Shown: positions 1 through 4,499 of the stretch, piece after piece
Layout of the letters: each line of letters opens with the position of its first letter
Numbering within the stretch: the stretch's first letter is position 1
Assembly: GCA_003527225.1 (NCBI GenBank)
Contig: DPXQ01000022.1
Location: forward strand, 1 to 5,209
Length of the DNA stretch: 5,209 bases
Direction of reading: 5' to 3'
Source: Rhizobium sp.
GTDB lineage: Bacteria > Pseudomonadota > Alphaproteobacteria > Rhizobiales > Rhizobiaceae
Translations under genes and position numbers: made by a program
The notes under the pieces: generated by a model
Database searches by the model: none
What the model saw: only the letters and a program-made list of their open reading frames with translations
What the model was told of the DNA's origin: nothing

Positions 1-46
1 CCAGCTTCAGGCTGCCTAATGGAATAGCGCGCCGCCGTGACCACGG

Positions 47-136
47 ATGTACTGGCACGCTGGCGCGAGCATTCTCGGAAGGGCAGGCACCAGCCTGGCC
101 TTCCGCCTCATTCCCGAGAGGTTCTCGGAAGGATAG
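47..136 (+). promoter_or_regulatory. Structured 5' leader with possible short upstream ORF
   Basis: This is the leader of the 62-residue gene that starts at 141. The 11-base word TTCTCGGAAGG occurs twice, at 72-82 and 122-132, and the second copy contains the Shine-Dalgarno GGAAGG (127-132). Bases 76-88 pair with 93-105 (12 of 13 pairs, one G-G mismatch, 4-base loop), giving a strong hairpin. The segment CCTTCCG at 99-105 is complementary to both CGGAAGG copies (76-82 and 126-132), so two exclusive folds are possible, one of which hides the ribosome site. A second small hairpin, CCGAGA/TCTCGG (114-119 with 123-128), also touches the site. A 29-codon ORF opens at ATG 47 and stops at TAG 134-136, four bases before the TTG start, but it lacks a clear ribosome site. 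The repeats and pairings are seen directly; a regulatory role is inference. Confidence 0.35.
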
Positions 137-140
137 AGAC

Positions 141-329
141 TTGAACGAGAAATTCAGCAAGACAAGACAACAGGCAGAGCAGGCCTTCAAGAAGGTGCAG
201 ACCGCACCAGTTCCCCAGGGCAAGCCGGCATCGGCGGCCGATGAAGTTTCGGCAGCGCGAAATGCAAAGACCTTGCGGCTACGCGAAATGCGTCTGGCGC
301 ATGATGACGAGACCACCACGGGACGCTGA
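141..329 (+). CDS. Small conserved rhizobial-type hypothetical protein (62 aa)
   Basis: The function is unknown. The protein is hydrophilic and has no signal peptide or membrane segment. It opens with MNEKFSKTRQQAEQAF and has a second block, ARNAKTLRLREMRLAHDDE (about residues 39-57). Both blocks resemble a family of short, charged, probably helical proteins that I recall from rhizobia and related Alphaproteobacteria; this rests on memory and not on a search. The two blocks are separated by a Pro/Ala/Ser-rich stretch at about residues 22-37, where other members seem to differ. The start is a TTG at 141, preceded by GGAAGG at 127-132 with 8 bases of spacing. The frame is open upstream, but no ATG or GTG lies in it, and the N-terminus MNEKFSK fits the family. 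It is the only gene on the + strand at this end, and its leader is structured. The end is TGA at 327-329. Confidence 0.75.
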   Translation: MNEKFSKTRQQAEQAFKKVQTAPVPQGKPASAADEVSAARNAKTLRLREMRLAHDDETTTGR

Positions 330-458
330 TCCCTGCACCGCATAACATGCCGTGCGTATCGGCGACGTCAGCGACCACAACTCCCCCGACCTTAAACACG
401 AACCGCGCCATCGCGGCCACGTTCTGCCGTAGCCTGTCCGGCGCGGTTATCGACGCCT

Positions 459-480
459 CTTCTGACGTTGCCGTCAGGGG
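459..480 (-). other. GCAA-tetraloop hairpin over the DUF1488 stop codon
   Basis: Read leftward, CTGACG (477-472) pairs with CGTCAG (467-462) around a GCAA loop, a GNRA-type tetraloop, and wobble pairs extend the stem to about 480/459. The TGA stop of the DUF1488 gene (476-474) lies inside the stem. No T-run follows, so it is not a typical intrinsic terminator. It could protect the 3' end of the mRNA or help Rho-dependent termination, or it may be chance. Confidence 0.3.
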
Positions 481-743
481 AAGTCAGCTTCCGTCAGGAT
501 GAACATGTTCTTGCCCTTCCCATGGGCATAGGCGTTCTTGGCCACATCCAGGATCGCGCCCCGGATGGAATCGAAAGCGGCGAGGATTGCGCCTTCCCCG
601 GAAATGGCCTTGGCCACCGCCTTTGAAAGCGCCTCGATCTCGACGAAGAAGCGGACTTCGAACATGCCGTCATAACCGACGAACCGGATGCGGTGTCCCG
701 CCTCATCGTAACTGCGGCTGCTATTGGGAAAAGCGAGTGTCAT
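474..743 (-). CDS. DUF1488 family protein (89 aa)
   Basis: This is a short soluble protein of the DUF1488 family, whose function is not known. The family pattern is clear: an N-terminal MTLAFPNSSRSYDEAG block, then RFVGYDGMFEVRFFVE (about residues 20-35), an acidic/aromatic helix AAFDSIRGAILDVAKNAY (about 55-72), and a terminal TEADF. Its length of 89 residues fits the family's usual 80-95. The start at 743 was chosen because AAGGA lies 8 bases upstream and because the conserved domain begins directly there; the frame is open further upstream, but that extension (to 929) has an unrelated Arg/Pro-rich composition. The stop is TGA at 476-474. A small ORF on the same strand ends 31 bases upstream, so the two may share a transcript. 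Rhizobia often carry several DUF1488 copies, and the genes around this one give no functional clue. Confidence 0.85.
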   Translation of the reverse strand: MTLAFPNSSRSYDEAGHRIRFVGYDGMFEVRFFVEIEALSKAVAKAISGEGAILAAFDSIRGAILDVAKNAYAHGKGKNMFILTEADFP

Positions 744-774
744 CGCGGTATCCTTGATGCCGGTTTCGGAGCGT

Positions 775-939
775 TCACAACAGTTTCTGATCGTCCCCGG
801 CATTGCCGGAGGCTTGGCGTGCACGCTTTTTCTGCGGCATGGGGGCGCCGGCCTCGTTTGGCTTTTCGGCCGGCTTGTCTTTCCCCTTCTGAGCGGCGTC
901 AGGCGCGGAAGGTTCCTTTGTTTTCTCAAATCGGATCAT
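775..939 (-). CDS. Putative small Lys/Pro/Ala-rich protein (54 aa)
   Basis: I do not recognise this with confidence. From the ATG at 939 the product begins MIRFEKTKEP, continues through a low-complexity Lys/Pro/Ala/Glu region with PQKKRARQ at residues 35-42, and ends GDDQKLL. It would be basic, soluble and probably disordered. Short proteins of this style are common in rhizobia. About two thirds of its codons end in G or C, compatible with coding. It stops 31 bases before the DUF1488 gene on the same strand, which favours co-transcription. Against it: there is no good Shine-Dalgarno (only a weak GGA about 8 bases upstream), and composition alone can mimic such an ORF in GC-rich DNA. In-frame starts at 951 and 999 exist, but the residues they would add look non-coding. 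Confidence 0.45.
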   Translation of the reverse strand: MIRFEKTKEPSAPDAAQKGKDKPAEKPNEAGAPMPQKKRARQASGNAGDDQKLL

Positions 940-1040
940 CGGTCGGTCCATCGGATGGAGGGAAGGAGGAAGGCAAGAGACTGCCGGCGGGCGGACCAAC
1001 AGGTCGTCGAACAGAGAGACGCCGGCGAAACGGGACGGCG

Positions 1041-1070
1041 AAAGAAGACGCCAACAGAAGCGTCTTCCTT
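1041..1070 (-). terminator. Leftward terminator-like hairpin
   Basis: A perfect 8-bp stem, GAAGACGC (1044-1051) with GCGTCTTC (1060-1067), encloses an 8-base loop. It extends to 11 pairs at 1041-1043/1068-1070. The one imperfect position is a G-U pair in leftward RNA but an A-C mismatch in rightward RNA, so the structure favours leftward transcription. A short T-rich tail (TTCTTT including the stem end) follows. The tail is weak, so efficiency is uncertain. It would end transcripts from the DUF2165 gene or from a small transcription unit just upstream. Confidence 0.45.
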
Positions 1071-1092
1071 ATATGGCCTTTCAGCACCGTCT

Positions 1093-1179
1093 TTACAACG
1101 TGTTTGACGTCATTGGCCGTTGTCTCGCGCATTTGGCGGCATCGGCAAGCACCCGGGCGGAAGAATAGACGGCGGTCAT
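1093..1179 (-). CDS. Possible 28-residue mini-ORF
   Basis: The ATG at 1179 is preceded by GGAG (1190-1187) with 7 bases of spacing. The product begins MTAVYSSARVLADAAK and stops at TAA 1095-1093. No family is recognised. After about residue 16 the overlapping frame continues as RETTANDVKHVVKTVLKG, which looks equally protein-like, so a longer gene broken by a frameshift is an alternative. The Shine-Dalgarno lies in the loop of a 6-bp inverted repeat, GGCATC/GATGCC (1182-1187 and 1200-1205). Weakly supported; listed because the ribosome site is good and a terminator-like hairpin follows. Confidence 0.15.
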   Translation of the reverse strand: MTAVYSSARVLADAAKCARQRPMTSNTL

Positions 1180-1205
1180 CCGGCATCTCCAAAAAAACTG
1201 ATGCC

Positions 1206-1234
1206 AATATCGCACCTCGGGTCCCCGGGGGCAA
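1206..1234 (-). promoter_or_regulatory. Weak candidate promoter, leftward
   Basis: Read leftward, TTGCCC (1234-1229) and GATATT (1211-1206) are 17 bases apart, each matching four of six positions of the vegetative consensus. It would start a transcript near 1199 that runs through the mini-ORF to the hairpin at 1041-1070. Matches of this quality are frequent by chance. Confidence 0.2.
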
Positions 1235-1268
1235 TGCGCCAGGTCAACCGGCGCAAGCCCGATGTCCG

Positions 1269-1766
1269 TCAGGTCGCGGGGATGTTGATGACGAGGCCGG
1301 TGGCAACGCCAAGGCCGATCAGCGCCAGATGCGTGATCTGCGTGCCTTCCTGCCGGATGTAATAGGCAAACCACGCGCCGCCGATGAGCATGATCAATCC
1401 CATCGAGACGAAGCCGGAGAGCGCCAGGTTCGCGCGCGCCACGGCGAAGCCCGCATCCGCATATCCGAGAAATGCTCCAAGCGATGCCAGGGCGGCATAG
1501 ACAAGCAGCAGCGCGACGACGATCTCCACCGCGACGATGAACCCATAGATCAACCGGTGCCAGCCTTCGGACGTGACGCGGCGGGAAAGAAGCGGCGAGC
1601 GGATCGCCGGGGCTTCGTCGAAAAGCTGCATCGCCATCAGCGAGCCGACGGAGAAGACGCCGCCGCGAAAGGCGGTCAGATTGTTGAGGACAACCACGCA
1701 AAGCCAGAGTGCCAGCCCGGACAAAAGAACGGTCTTGAAGAGAAGGAGAGAGGACAGCTGGGTCAT
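1269..1766 (-). CDS. DUF2165 family small integral membrane protein (165 aa)
   Basis: This is a predicted inner-membrane protein of the DUF2165 family, with unknown function. Four hydrophobic segments are visible, at about residues 5-28, 71-98, 113-133 and 143-162. The family features are the NNLTAF motif after the first segment (28-33), a loop holding SRRVTSEGWHRLIYG (61-75), and GAWFAYYIRQEG near 130-141. Its length fits the family's usual 150-175. The start at 1766 was chosen for its excellent ribosome site (GGAGGT, 7-8 bases upstream) and because the first membrane segment begins right after it; the 29 extra residues possible upstream are Pro/Arg/His-rich and unlikely. It lies 141 bp downstream of the ECF41 sigma gene on the same strand, so it may be the last gene of that operon or have its own promoter in the gap. 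DUF2165 is not a well-known standard ECF41 partner, so any link is inference. Confidence 0.85.
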   Translation of the reverse strand: MTQLSSLLLFKTVLLSGLALWLCVVVLNNLTAFRGGVFSVGSLMAMQLFDEAPAIRSPLLSRRVTSEGWHRLIYGFIVAVEIVVALLLVYAALASLGAFLGYADAGFAVARANLALSGFVSMGLIMLIGGAWFAYYIRQEGTQITHLALIGLGVATGLVINIPAT

Positions 1767-1824
1767 TTCGAAACCTCCGTTTAAGGGGTGTGGAACGAGA
1801 AAATGAGGCGGATGCGGGCGTGGC

Positions 1825-1853
1825 TCTATCCTTGCCTTGCCCAGGCATTTCAA
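1825..1853 (-). promoter_or_regulatory. Candidate vegetative promoter for the DUF2165 gene
   Basis: Read leftward, TTGAAA (1853-1848) is followed after 17 bases by GATAGA (1830-1825). The -35 matches five of six consensus positions and the -10 only three. It sits 59 bp upstream of the DUF2165 start. If used, DUF2165 would not depend on the ECF41 promoter. No second TGTCACA-type element was found in the 141-bp gap. Confidence 0.25.
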
Positions 1854-1907
1854 ATCTCATGAGCGTATCGGCATTCGGGCCTGCCCGCGAATGACGGGCC
1901 TTGTCGC

Positions 1908-2795
1908 TCAGTGGAGCGCGCTGCCGGCAAGGCCGGCGAGTTTGTCCGGATTGCGCATGATGAAGATATCGGTCGCCCGTCCATCCTCGTCATAGCCGAA
2001 GGTGACGGTGGCGACGGTGCCGCCGTCCTTGGTCAGGATGAAGCCGCGCGAGCCGTTGATATCAGCCCGGGTCCAGCCATAGTCGGCCCACCATTCGTGC
2101 AGGCGGTCCACCATGAAGGCGAGCACCTCCTGCTTGCCGGAAAGCGTGCGGGCAACAGCCGGAACCTTGCCGCCGCCGTCGGCTGCAAGCCGGATGTCGT
2201 CGGACAGCAGTGCGGCCAGTTGTGCCGGCGTTCCGCTGGCGATGGCGCCCTGGAAGGCGGCGAGAAGCTCATCCTGCCGCTCGAGCGGCGTCACATGCCG
2301 GACCTTCGCCTGTTCGACATTGGCCTTGGCGCGGGAGACGAGCTTGCGGGCGGCACTTTCCTGCATGTCCAGCGTCTCGGCAATCTCGGGGTAGGGGACC
2401 TCGAAGATGTCGTGCAGCAGGTAGGCCGCCCGTTCCTTCGGTGTCAGCCTCTCCAGCATCAGAAGAAACGCCGTCGTCAGCGTCGAGGCGAGTTCGAGGC
2501 GGGTCTCCGCCTCGTTGTCGATCGGCGTATGGATCGGCTCCGGCAGCCACGCGCCGACATAGGAGACGCGGCTCCGATGCGCGGCGCGCAAGAGGTCGAG
2601 GCAACGCCGCGTGCAGGCGGTGGTCAGCCAGGCGGCGGGATTGCCGATCTCCCCGCGCTCAGTGTACTGCCATTTCAGGAAAGTGTCCTGAACGGCATCC
2701 TCGGCGTCGGCGCGCGAGCCGAGAATGCGATAGGCAAGGCCCAGCAGCCTCGGCCGGGCCTCTTCGAAGGCCAGGGAAATCGGCTGTCCAGTCAT
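1908..2795 (-). CDS. ECF41-group RNA polymerase sigma factor (295 aa)
   Basis: This is an extracytoplasmic-function sigma factor that directs RNA polymerase to alternative promoters. Region 2 spans about residues 8-75 (RPRLLGLAYRILGSRADAED, then DTFLKW) and region 4 about 104-160 (LTPKERAAYLLHDIFEVPYPEIAETL and the helix SAARKLVSRA). The ECF41 hallmarks are present: WLPEP in the linker (83-87), then a C-terminal SnoaL-like extension (about 170-286) carrying DGGGK (206-210) and NPDKL (282-286). In studied ECF41 proteins this extension replaces an anti-sigma factor: trimming its very end raises activity, and removing more abolishes it. Mycobacterial SigJ has a similar build. The length is typical. 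The ATG at 2795 has GAGG 7 bases upstream and comes one base after the stop of the CMD gene, so translation is probably coupled. The promoter at 3268-3294 suggests autoregulation. The stop is TGA at 1910-1908. Confidence 0.96.
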   Translation of the reverse strand: MTGQPISLAFEEARPRLLGLAYRILGSRADAEDAVQDTFLKWQYTERGEIGNPAAWLTTACTRRCLDLLRAAHRSRVSYVGAWLPEPIHTPIDNEAETRLELASTLTTAFLLMLERLTPKERAAYLLHDIFEVPYPEIAETLDMQESAARKLVSRAKANVEQAKVRHVTPLERQDELLAAFQGAIASGTPAQLAALLSDDIRLAADGGGKVPAVARTLSGKQEVLAFMVDRLHEWWADYGWTRADINGSRGFILTKDGGTVATVTFGYDEDGRATDIFIMRNPDKLAGLAGSALH

Positions 2796-2796
2796 G

Positions 2797-3228
2797 TCAG
2801 TGCCTCGAAACTTGAATGCGGTTCCACACGTTGATCATGCCGATCGTCGCGGTGAGGATACCGATTTCCCGCTCGGAAAAATACTGGCGAAGTCGCGCCC
2901 TCAGCGCGCCGAGATCGGTGCCGTTGTCGAGGGTGGTCAGCGCTTCGGTCCAGGCGAACGCCGCCTTTTCGCGGTCGGTGAAATCATCGACATGGTCCCA
3001 GACGATCAGCCGGTCGAGGCGGTCGCTGGTCTCGCCGTCGTCGCGCGCTTCCTTGGTGTGCGTCTTGACGCAGTAGCCGCAGCGATTGATCTGAGAGGCG
3101 CGCAACACCACGAGATGGTGAAGGCTGCGCTCGAGACCGTTCTCGTCCATCACGGCATGCACGCCGAGGAGCGCGTTGAATACGTCAGGAATTTCGACTT
3201 CGTATCGGACTGCTTTGCTATCGGTCAT
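2797..3228 (-). CDS. AhpD-like / carboxymuconolactone decarboxylase family protein (143 aa)
   Basis: This is a small cytosolic protein of the CMD/AhpD-like fold. The core motif is CGYCVKTH, with Cys50, Cys53 and His57; this is the redox-active CxxC plus histidine arrangement of alkylhydroperoxidase D-like proteins, so peroxidase or disulfide reductase chemistry is more likely than true carboxymuconolactone decarboxylation, whose enzymes lack this pair. Flanking family blocks are HHLVVLRASQIN (37-48), DREKAAFAWTEALT (85-98) and GILTATIGMINVWNR (123-137). I chose the start at 3228 because GGAG lies 6 bases upstream; an ATG at 3243 would add five residues but has AGG directly against it. The gene ends one base before the ECF41 sigma start. 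CMD-family genes are the best-known partners and direct targets of ECF41 sigma factors, which fits this pair and its promoter. The substrate is unknown. Confidence 0.93.
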   Translation of the reverse strand: MTDSKAVRYEVEIPDVFNALLGVHAVMDENGLERSLHHLVVLRASQINRCGYCVKTHTKEARDDGETSDRLDRLIVWDHVDDFTDREKAAFAWTEALTTLDNGTDLGALRARLRQYFSEREIGILTATIGMINVWNRIQVSRH

Positions 3229-3234
3229 GAGGGT

Positions 3235-3238
3235 CTCC
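3235..3238 (-). promoter_or_regulatory. Ribosome binding site deciding the CMD start
   Basis: GGAG read leftward, 6 bases before the ATG at 3228. Upstream in-frame ATGs at 3243 and 3240 have only an AGG directly adjacent, so this site favours the 143-residue product. Confidence 0.6.
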
Positions 3239-3267
3239 ATCATCCTGTTTGGGAGTTACGCCCCCAT

Positions 3268-3294
3268 GACGATCGAGCCTGGCCGCCTGTGACA
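3268..3294 (-). promoter_or_regulatory. ECF41-dependent promoter (TGTCACA-N16-CGTC)
   Basis: Read leftward, the -35 element TGTCACA occupies 3294-3288 and the -10 element CGTC occupies 3271-3268, with exactly 16 bases between them. This matches the published ECF41 consensus at every position and in spacing. Transcription would begin near 3260, leaving a leader of about 30 bases before the CMD start at 3228. Its place directly upstream of the CMD-sigma pair, on the same strand, is what autoregulation requires. The promoter has not been tested here, but a full match at this position is very unlikely by chance. Confidence 0.9.
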
Positions 3295-3301
3295 CGGCGG
3301 C
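3282..3301. repeat. Perfect 6-bp inverted repeat framing the -35 element
   Basis: GCCGCC (3282-3287) and GGCGGC (3296-3301) are exact inverted copies around an 8-base centre that holds the -35 element. As RNA it forms a GC-rich hairpin. On the + strand TTTTT follows four bases after the stem, resembling an intrinsic terminator, yet no rightward gene lies upstream. It could be an operator dyad, a structure in the read-through mRNA of the gene ending at 3323, or chance. Confidence 0.4.
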
Positions 3302-3322
3302 AGGATTTTTCTTGCGGCACCG

Positions 3323-4015
3323 TCACCCGGAGGGGGTGGCTCTTGTCCGGATCTCCCGTTCCGTCACGATGGCCTGCATGGGAATGTCGTGGGCTTGCGG
3401 GTGGATGGTCGCGATTGCCTGCTGCTGGTAGCCGACGCCGATAACGAACGGCGTTCCGGGATGGCTGGCGAGCGTGCGGTCGTAATAGCCGCCGCCATAG
3501 CCGAGCCGGTAAAAGGCCGGATCAAATCCGACCAGCGGCGCGATCACGATGTCGGGGACGATCTCGGGACCTTCCGCCGGATAGGGAATGTTCCAGACGC
3601 CACGTTCGAGCTTGTCGCCTGCTTTCCATGCGCGAAAGACCAGCGGTTGCCCTTTGCCGGCAACGAGCGGAAGCAGGCAGGTTCCCCCTCGCGCCGTCAC
3701 ATTCGCCATCCAGTCGCGCAGGTCCGGCTCTCCGCGAAATGGCCAATAGAGGCTGATCGCCTTTCCCGAGACATCCGGAACGAGTTCGTCGAGACCCTTG
3801 GCGATGAGGCCGGAAAAGCTTTGCCGCTCGTCCTGGGAAAGCGCCAGGCGTTCCGCAATCAGCCGCTGGCGTTCCGCCGCGCGCCACTTGGCGATGTCGG
3901 TCGGCCGGTCGTTGCTTGCAGATAGCCCCATATAGACGGGATCGATCTCGTGCATGAAGCAGGCGGGTGAAGCATATTCGGGGATCGTGTCATCGTCGTT
4001 CGGATCGTTGGACAT
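3323..4015 (-). CDS. 5-formyltetrahydrofolate cyclo-ligase family protein (230 aa)
   Basis: This enzyme family uses ATP to turn 5-formyltetrahydrofolate into 5,10-methenyltetrahydrofolate, recycling stored folate in the cytosol. Motifs are SLYWPFRGEPDL (88-99), LLPLV (114-118), a Trp-containing NIPYP segment (141-146), the long block DIVIAPLVGFDP (155-166) followed by the nucleotide-binding signature LGYGGGYYDR (171-180), and HDIPMQAIVTE (209-219). Two things are unusual. An N-terminal segment of about 40 residues, including YASPACFMHEIDP (14-26), precedes the normal domain and makes the protein longer than the usual 180-200. The loop before the signature reads DPAFYRLGYGG, where canonical members usually have a Gly before the Arg. 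This suggests a divergent subfamily, possibly a second paralogue in the genome; activity on 5-formyl-THF is likely but not assured. The ATG at 4015 has GGAGG 5 bases upstream. It is divergent from the DUF6522 gene, and no clear terminator follows the TGA at 3325-3323. Confidence 0.88.
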   Translation of the reverse strand: MSNDPNDDDTIPEYASPACFMHEIDPVYMGLSASNDRPTDIAKWRAAERQRLIAERLALSQDERQSFSGLIAKGLDELVPDVSGKAISLYWPFRGEPDLRDWMANVTARGGTCLLPLVAGKGQPLVFRAWKAGDKLERGVWNIPYPAEGPEIVPDIVIAPLVGFDPAFYRLGYGGGYYDRTLASHPGTPFVIGVGYQQQAIATIHPQAHDIPMQAIVTEREIRTRATPSG

Positions 4016-4034
4016 ACCGCCTCCATGCGCAAAT

Positions 4035-4072
4035 CTTCGCGACTTGGAATTTCGTCGAGCGAAGGTGTCGCG
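4035..4072. repeat. Overlapping inverted repeats in the divergent intergenic region
   Basis: CTTCGCGAC (4035-4043) has two partial complements downstream: GCGAAG (4059-4064) and GTCGCG (4067-4072). Both pairings share CGC (4038-4040), so only one can form at a time. They lie in the likely leader of the cyclo-ligase mRNA (start 4015) and between the two divergent genes. An operator or leader structure is possible; six-base matches may also be chance. Confidence 0.25.
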
Positions 4073-4137
4073 TTTGATCCTACCTTCCCGTCAGATTCGC
4101 GTCCATAATGCATGTCTTTGCATCAGGGGAGATCGTC

Positions 4138-4419
4138 ATGCAGATCGAACGCGACGGAAATGGTGACTTCATTCTCGATCCGGTCGAGATTTCCCAGCGC
4201 TTCGGATTGCCGGCGGGGGAGTTCCGTCGCCATCAGGAGCAGGGCCTTGTGAAAAGCACTGTCGAAGTGGGCGAGGGCGAGGATGCAGGCACGCGCCGCT
4301 TGAGCCTGCGCATCGGCAATCGCATCTGGCGCGCCATTCTGGACGGTGACGACAGGGTTATCCGCGAGGAGATGAACATCGCCCGCGGCGCTCCGGTCCG
4401 CCGCGACGACAAGGCCTGA
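4138..4419 (+). CDS. DUF6522 family protein (93 aa)
   Basis: This is a small soluble protein whose pattern matches what is called DUF6522 in rhizobia and other Alphaproteobacteria; its function is unknown. Recognisable blocks are MQIERDGNGDFILDP (1-15), a helical stretch ISQRFGLPAGEFRRHQEQGLV (18-38), VGEGEDAGTRRLSLRIGNRIWRA (44-66) and a charged tail. The middle block, with alternating hydrophobic residues around RLSLRIGNRIWRAIL, looks like a beta hairpin. The start at 4138 was chosen because GGGGAG lies 8 bases upstream and the family N-terminus begins there; an ATG at 4108 would add ten unrelated residues. It is transcribed away from the cyclo-ligase and converges on cysN, whose terminator lies 20 bp past the stop codon. 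It shares no obvious pathway with either neighbour. The identification is from memory of the family pattern. Confidence 0.8.
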   Translation: MQIERDGNGDFILDPVEISQRFGLPAGEFRRHQEQGLVKSTVEVGEGEDAGTRRLSLRIGNRIWRAILDGDDRVIREEMNIARGAPVRRDDKA

Positions 4420-4438
4420 TTCTCGTCCCATCGGAACG

Positions 4439-4468
4439 AAAAAGGCCCGCTCCGGTGAGGGAGCGGGC
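4439..4468 (-). terminator. Intrinsic terminator of cysN
   Basis: A perfect 9-bp GC-rich stem, GCCCGCTCC (4445-4453) with GGAGCGGGC (4460-4468), has a 6-base loop. Read leftward it is followed by C and then TTTTT (4443-4439), the classic form. It lies 31 bp beyond the cysN stop. In the rightward direction no T-run follows the stem, so it would serve the converging DUF6522 gene less well. A weaker hairpin, GGACG/CGTCC (4474-4478 and 4483-4487), sits between it and the stop codon. Confidence 0.88.
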
Positions 4469-4499
4469 AAGTGGGACGCGTGCGTCCTGGGAAGAGAAA

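Larger units (their letters stand above)
940..1268. other. Region of about 330 bp without a convincing gene
   Basis: This lies downstream of the DUF2165 gene and upstream of the 54-residue ORF. Open frames cross it on both strands, but their products are Arg/Pro-rich and look like shadows. What can be supported is a terminator-like hairpin at 1041-1070, a weak leftward promoter at 1206-1234, a mini-ORF with a good Shine-Dalgarno at 1093-1179, and a pyrimidine-rich minus-strand stretch around 955-975. Together these would fit a leftward small transcript of about 150 bases, a degraded gene, or simple spacer. Confidence 0.5.

Noticed and set aside
187..420. Leftward 77-codon frame starting MAAMARFVFKVGG
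   Set aside because: It is antisense to most of the supported 62-residue gene, and no ribosome site or known family was seen.
693..1784. Long rightward open frame of about 363 codons
   Set aside because: It runs antisense to the DUF1488 start region, the 54-residue ORF and the DUF2165 gene. Its product is Arg/Gly/Asp-rich with no family features, as expected for the mirror of GC-rich coding DNA.
1093..1860. Leftward open frame of about 255 codons overlapping DUF2165
   Set aside because: It is in another frame of the DUF2165 gene and Arg-rich. Only its last 28 codons have a ribosome site, and these are listed separately at low confidence.
1872..1899. Hairpins after the sigma gene stop as an intrinsic terminator
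   Set aside because: The stems are short or bulged (GCCCG/CGGGC, CATTC/GAATG), compete with each other, and are not followed by a T-run in the leftward direction.
1911..2834. Rightward open frame of about 307 codons opposite the sigma factor
   Set aside because: It is the exact antisense of a fully supported ECF41 gene, and its translation shows no domain.
4081..4109. CATAAT at 4104-4109 as a -10 element for the DUF6522 gene
   Set aside because: The segment 17 bases upstream (TACCTT) is a poor -35, and the better TTGATC at 4074-4079 is 24 bases away.
4016..4137. 6S RNA or a tetrahydrofolate riboswitch upstream of the cyclo-ligase
   Set aside because: 6S RNA genes often neighbour this enzyme, but 122 bp is too short for one and no long central-bubble hairpin was seen. 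Known folate riboswitches are mainly in Firmicutes, and none of their features is visible here.
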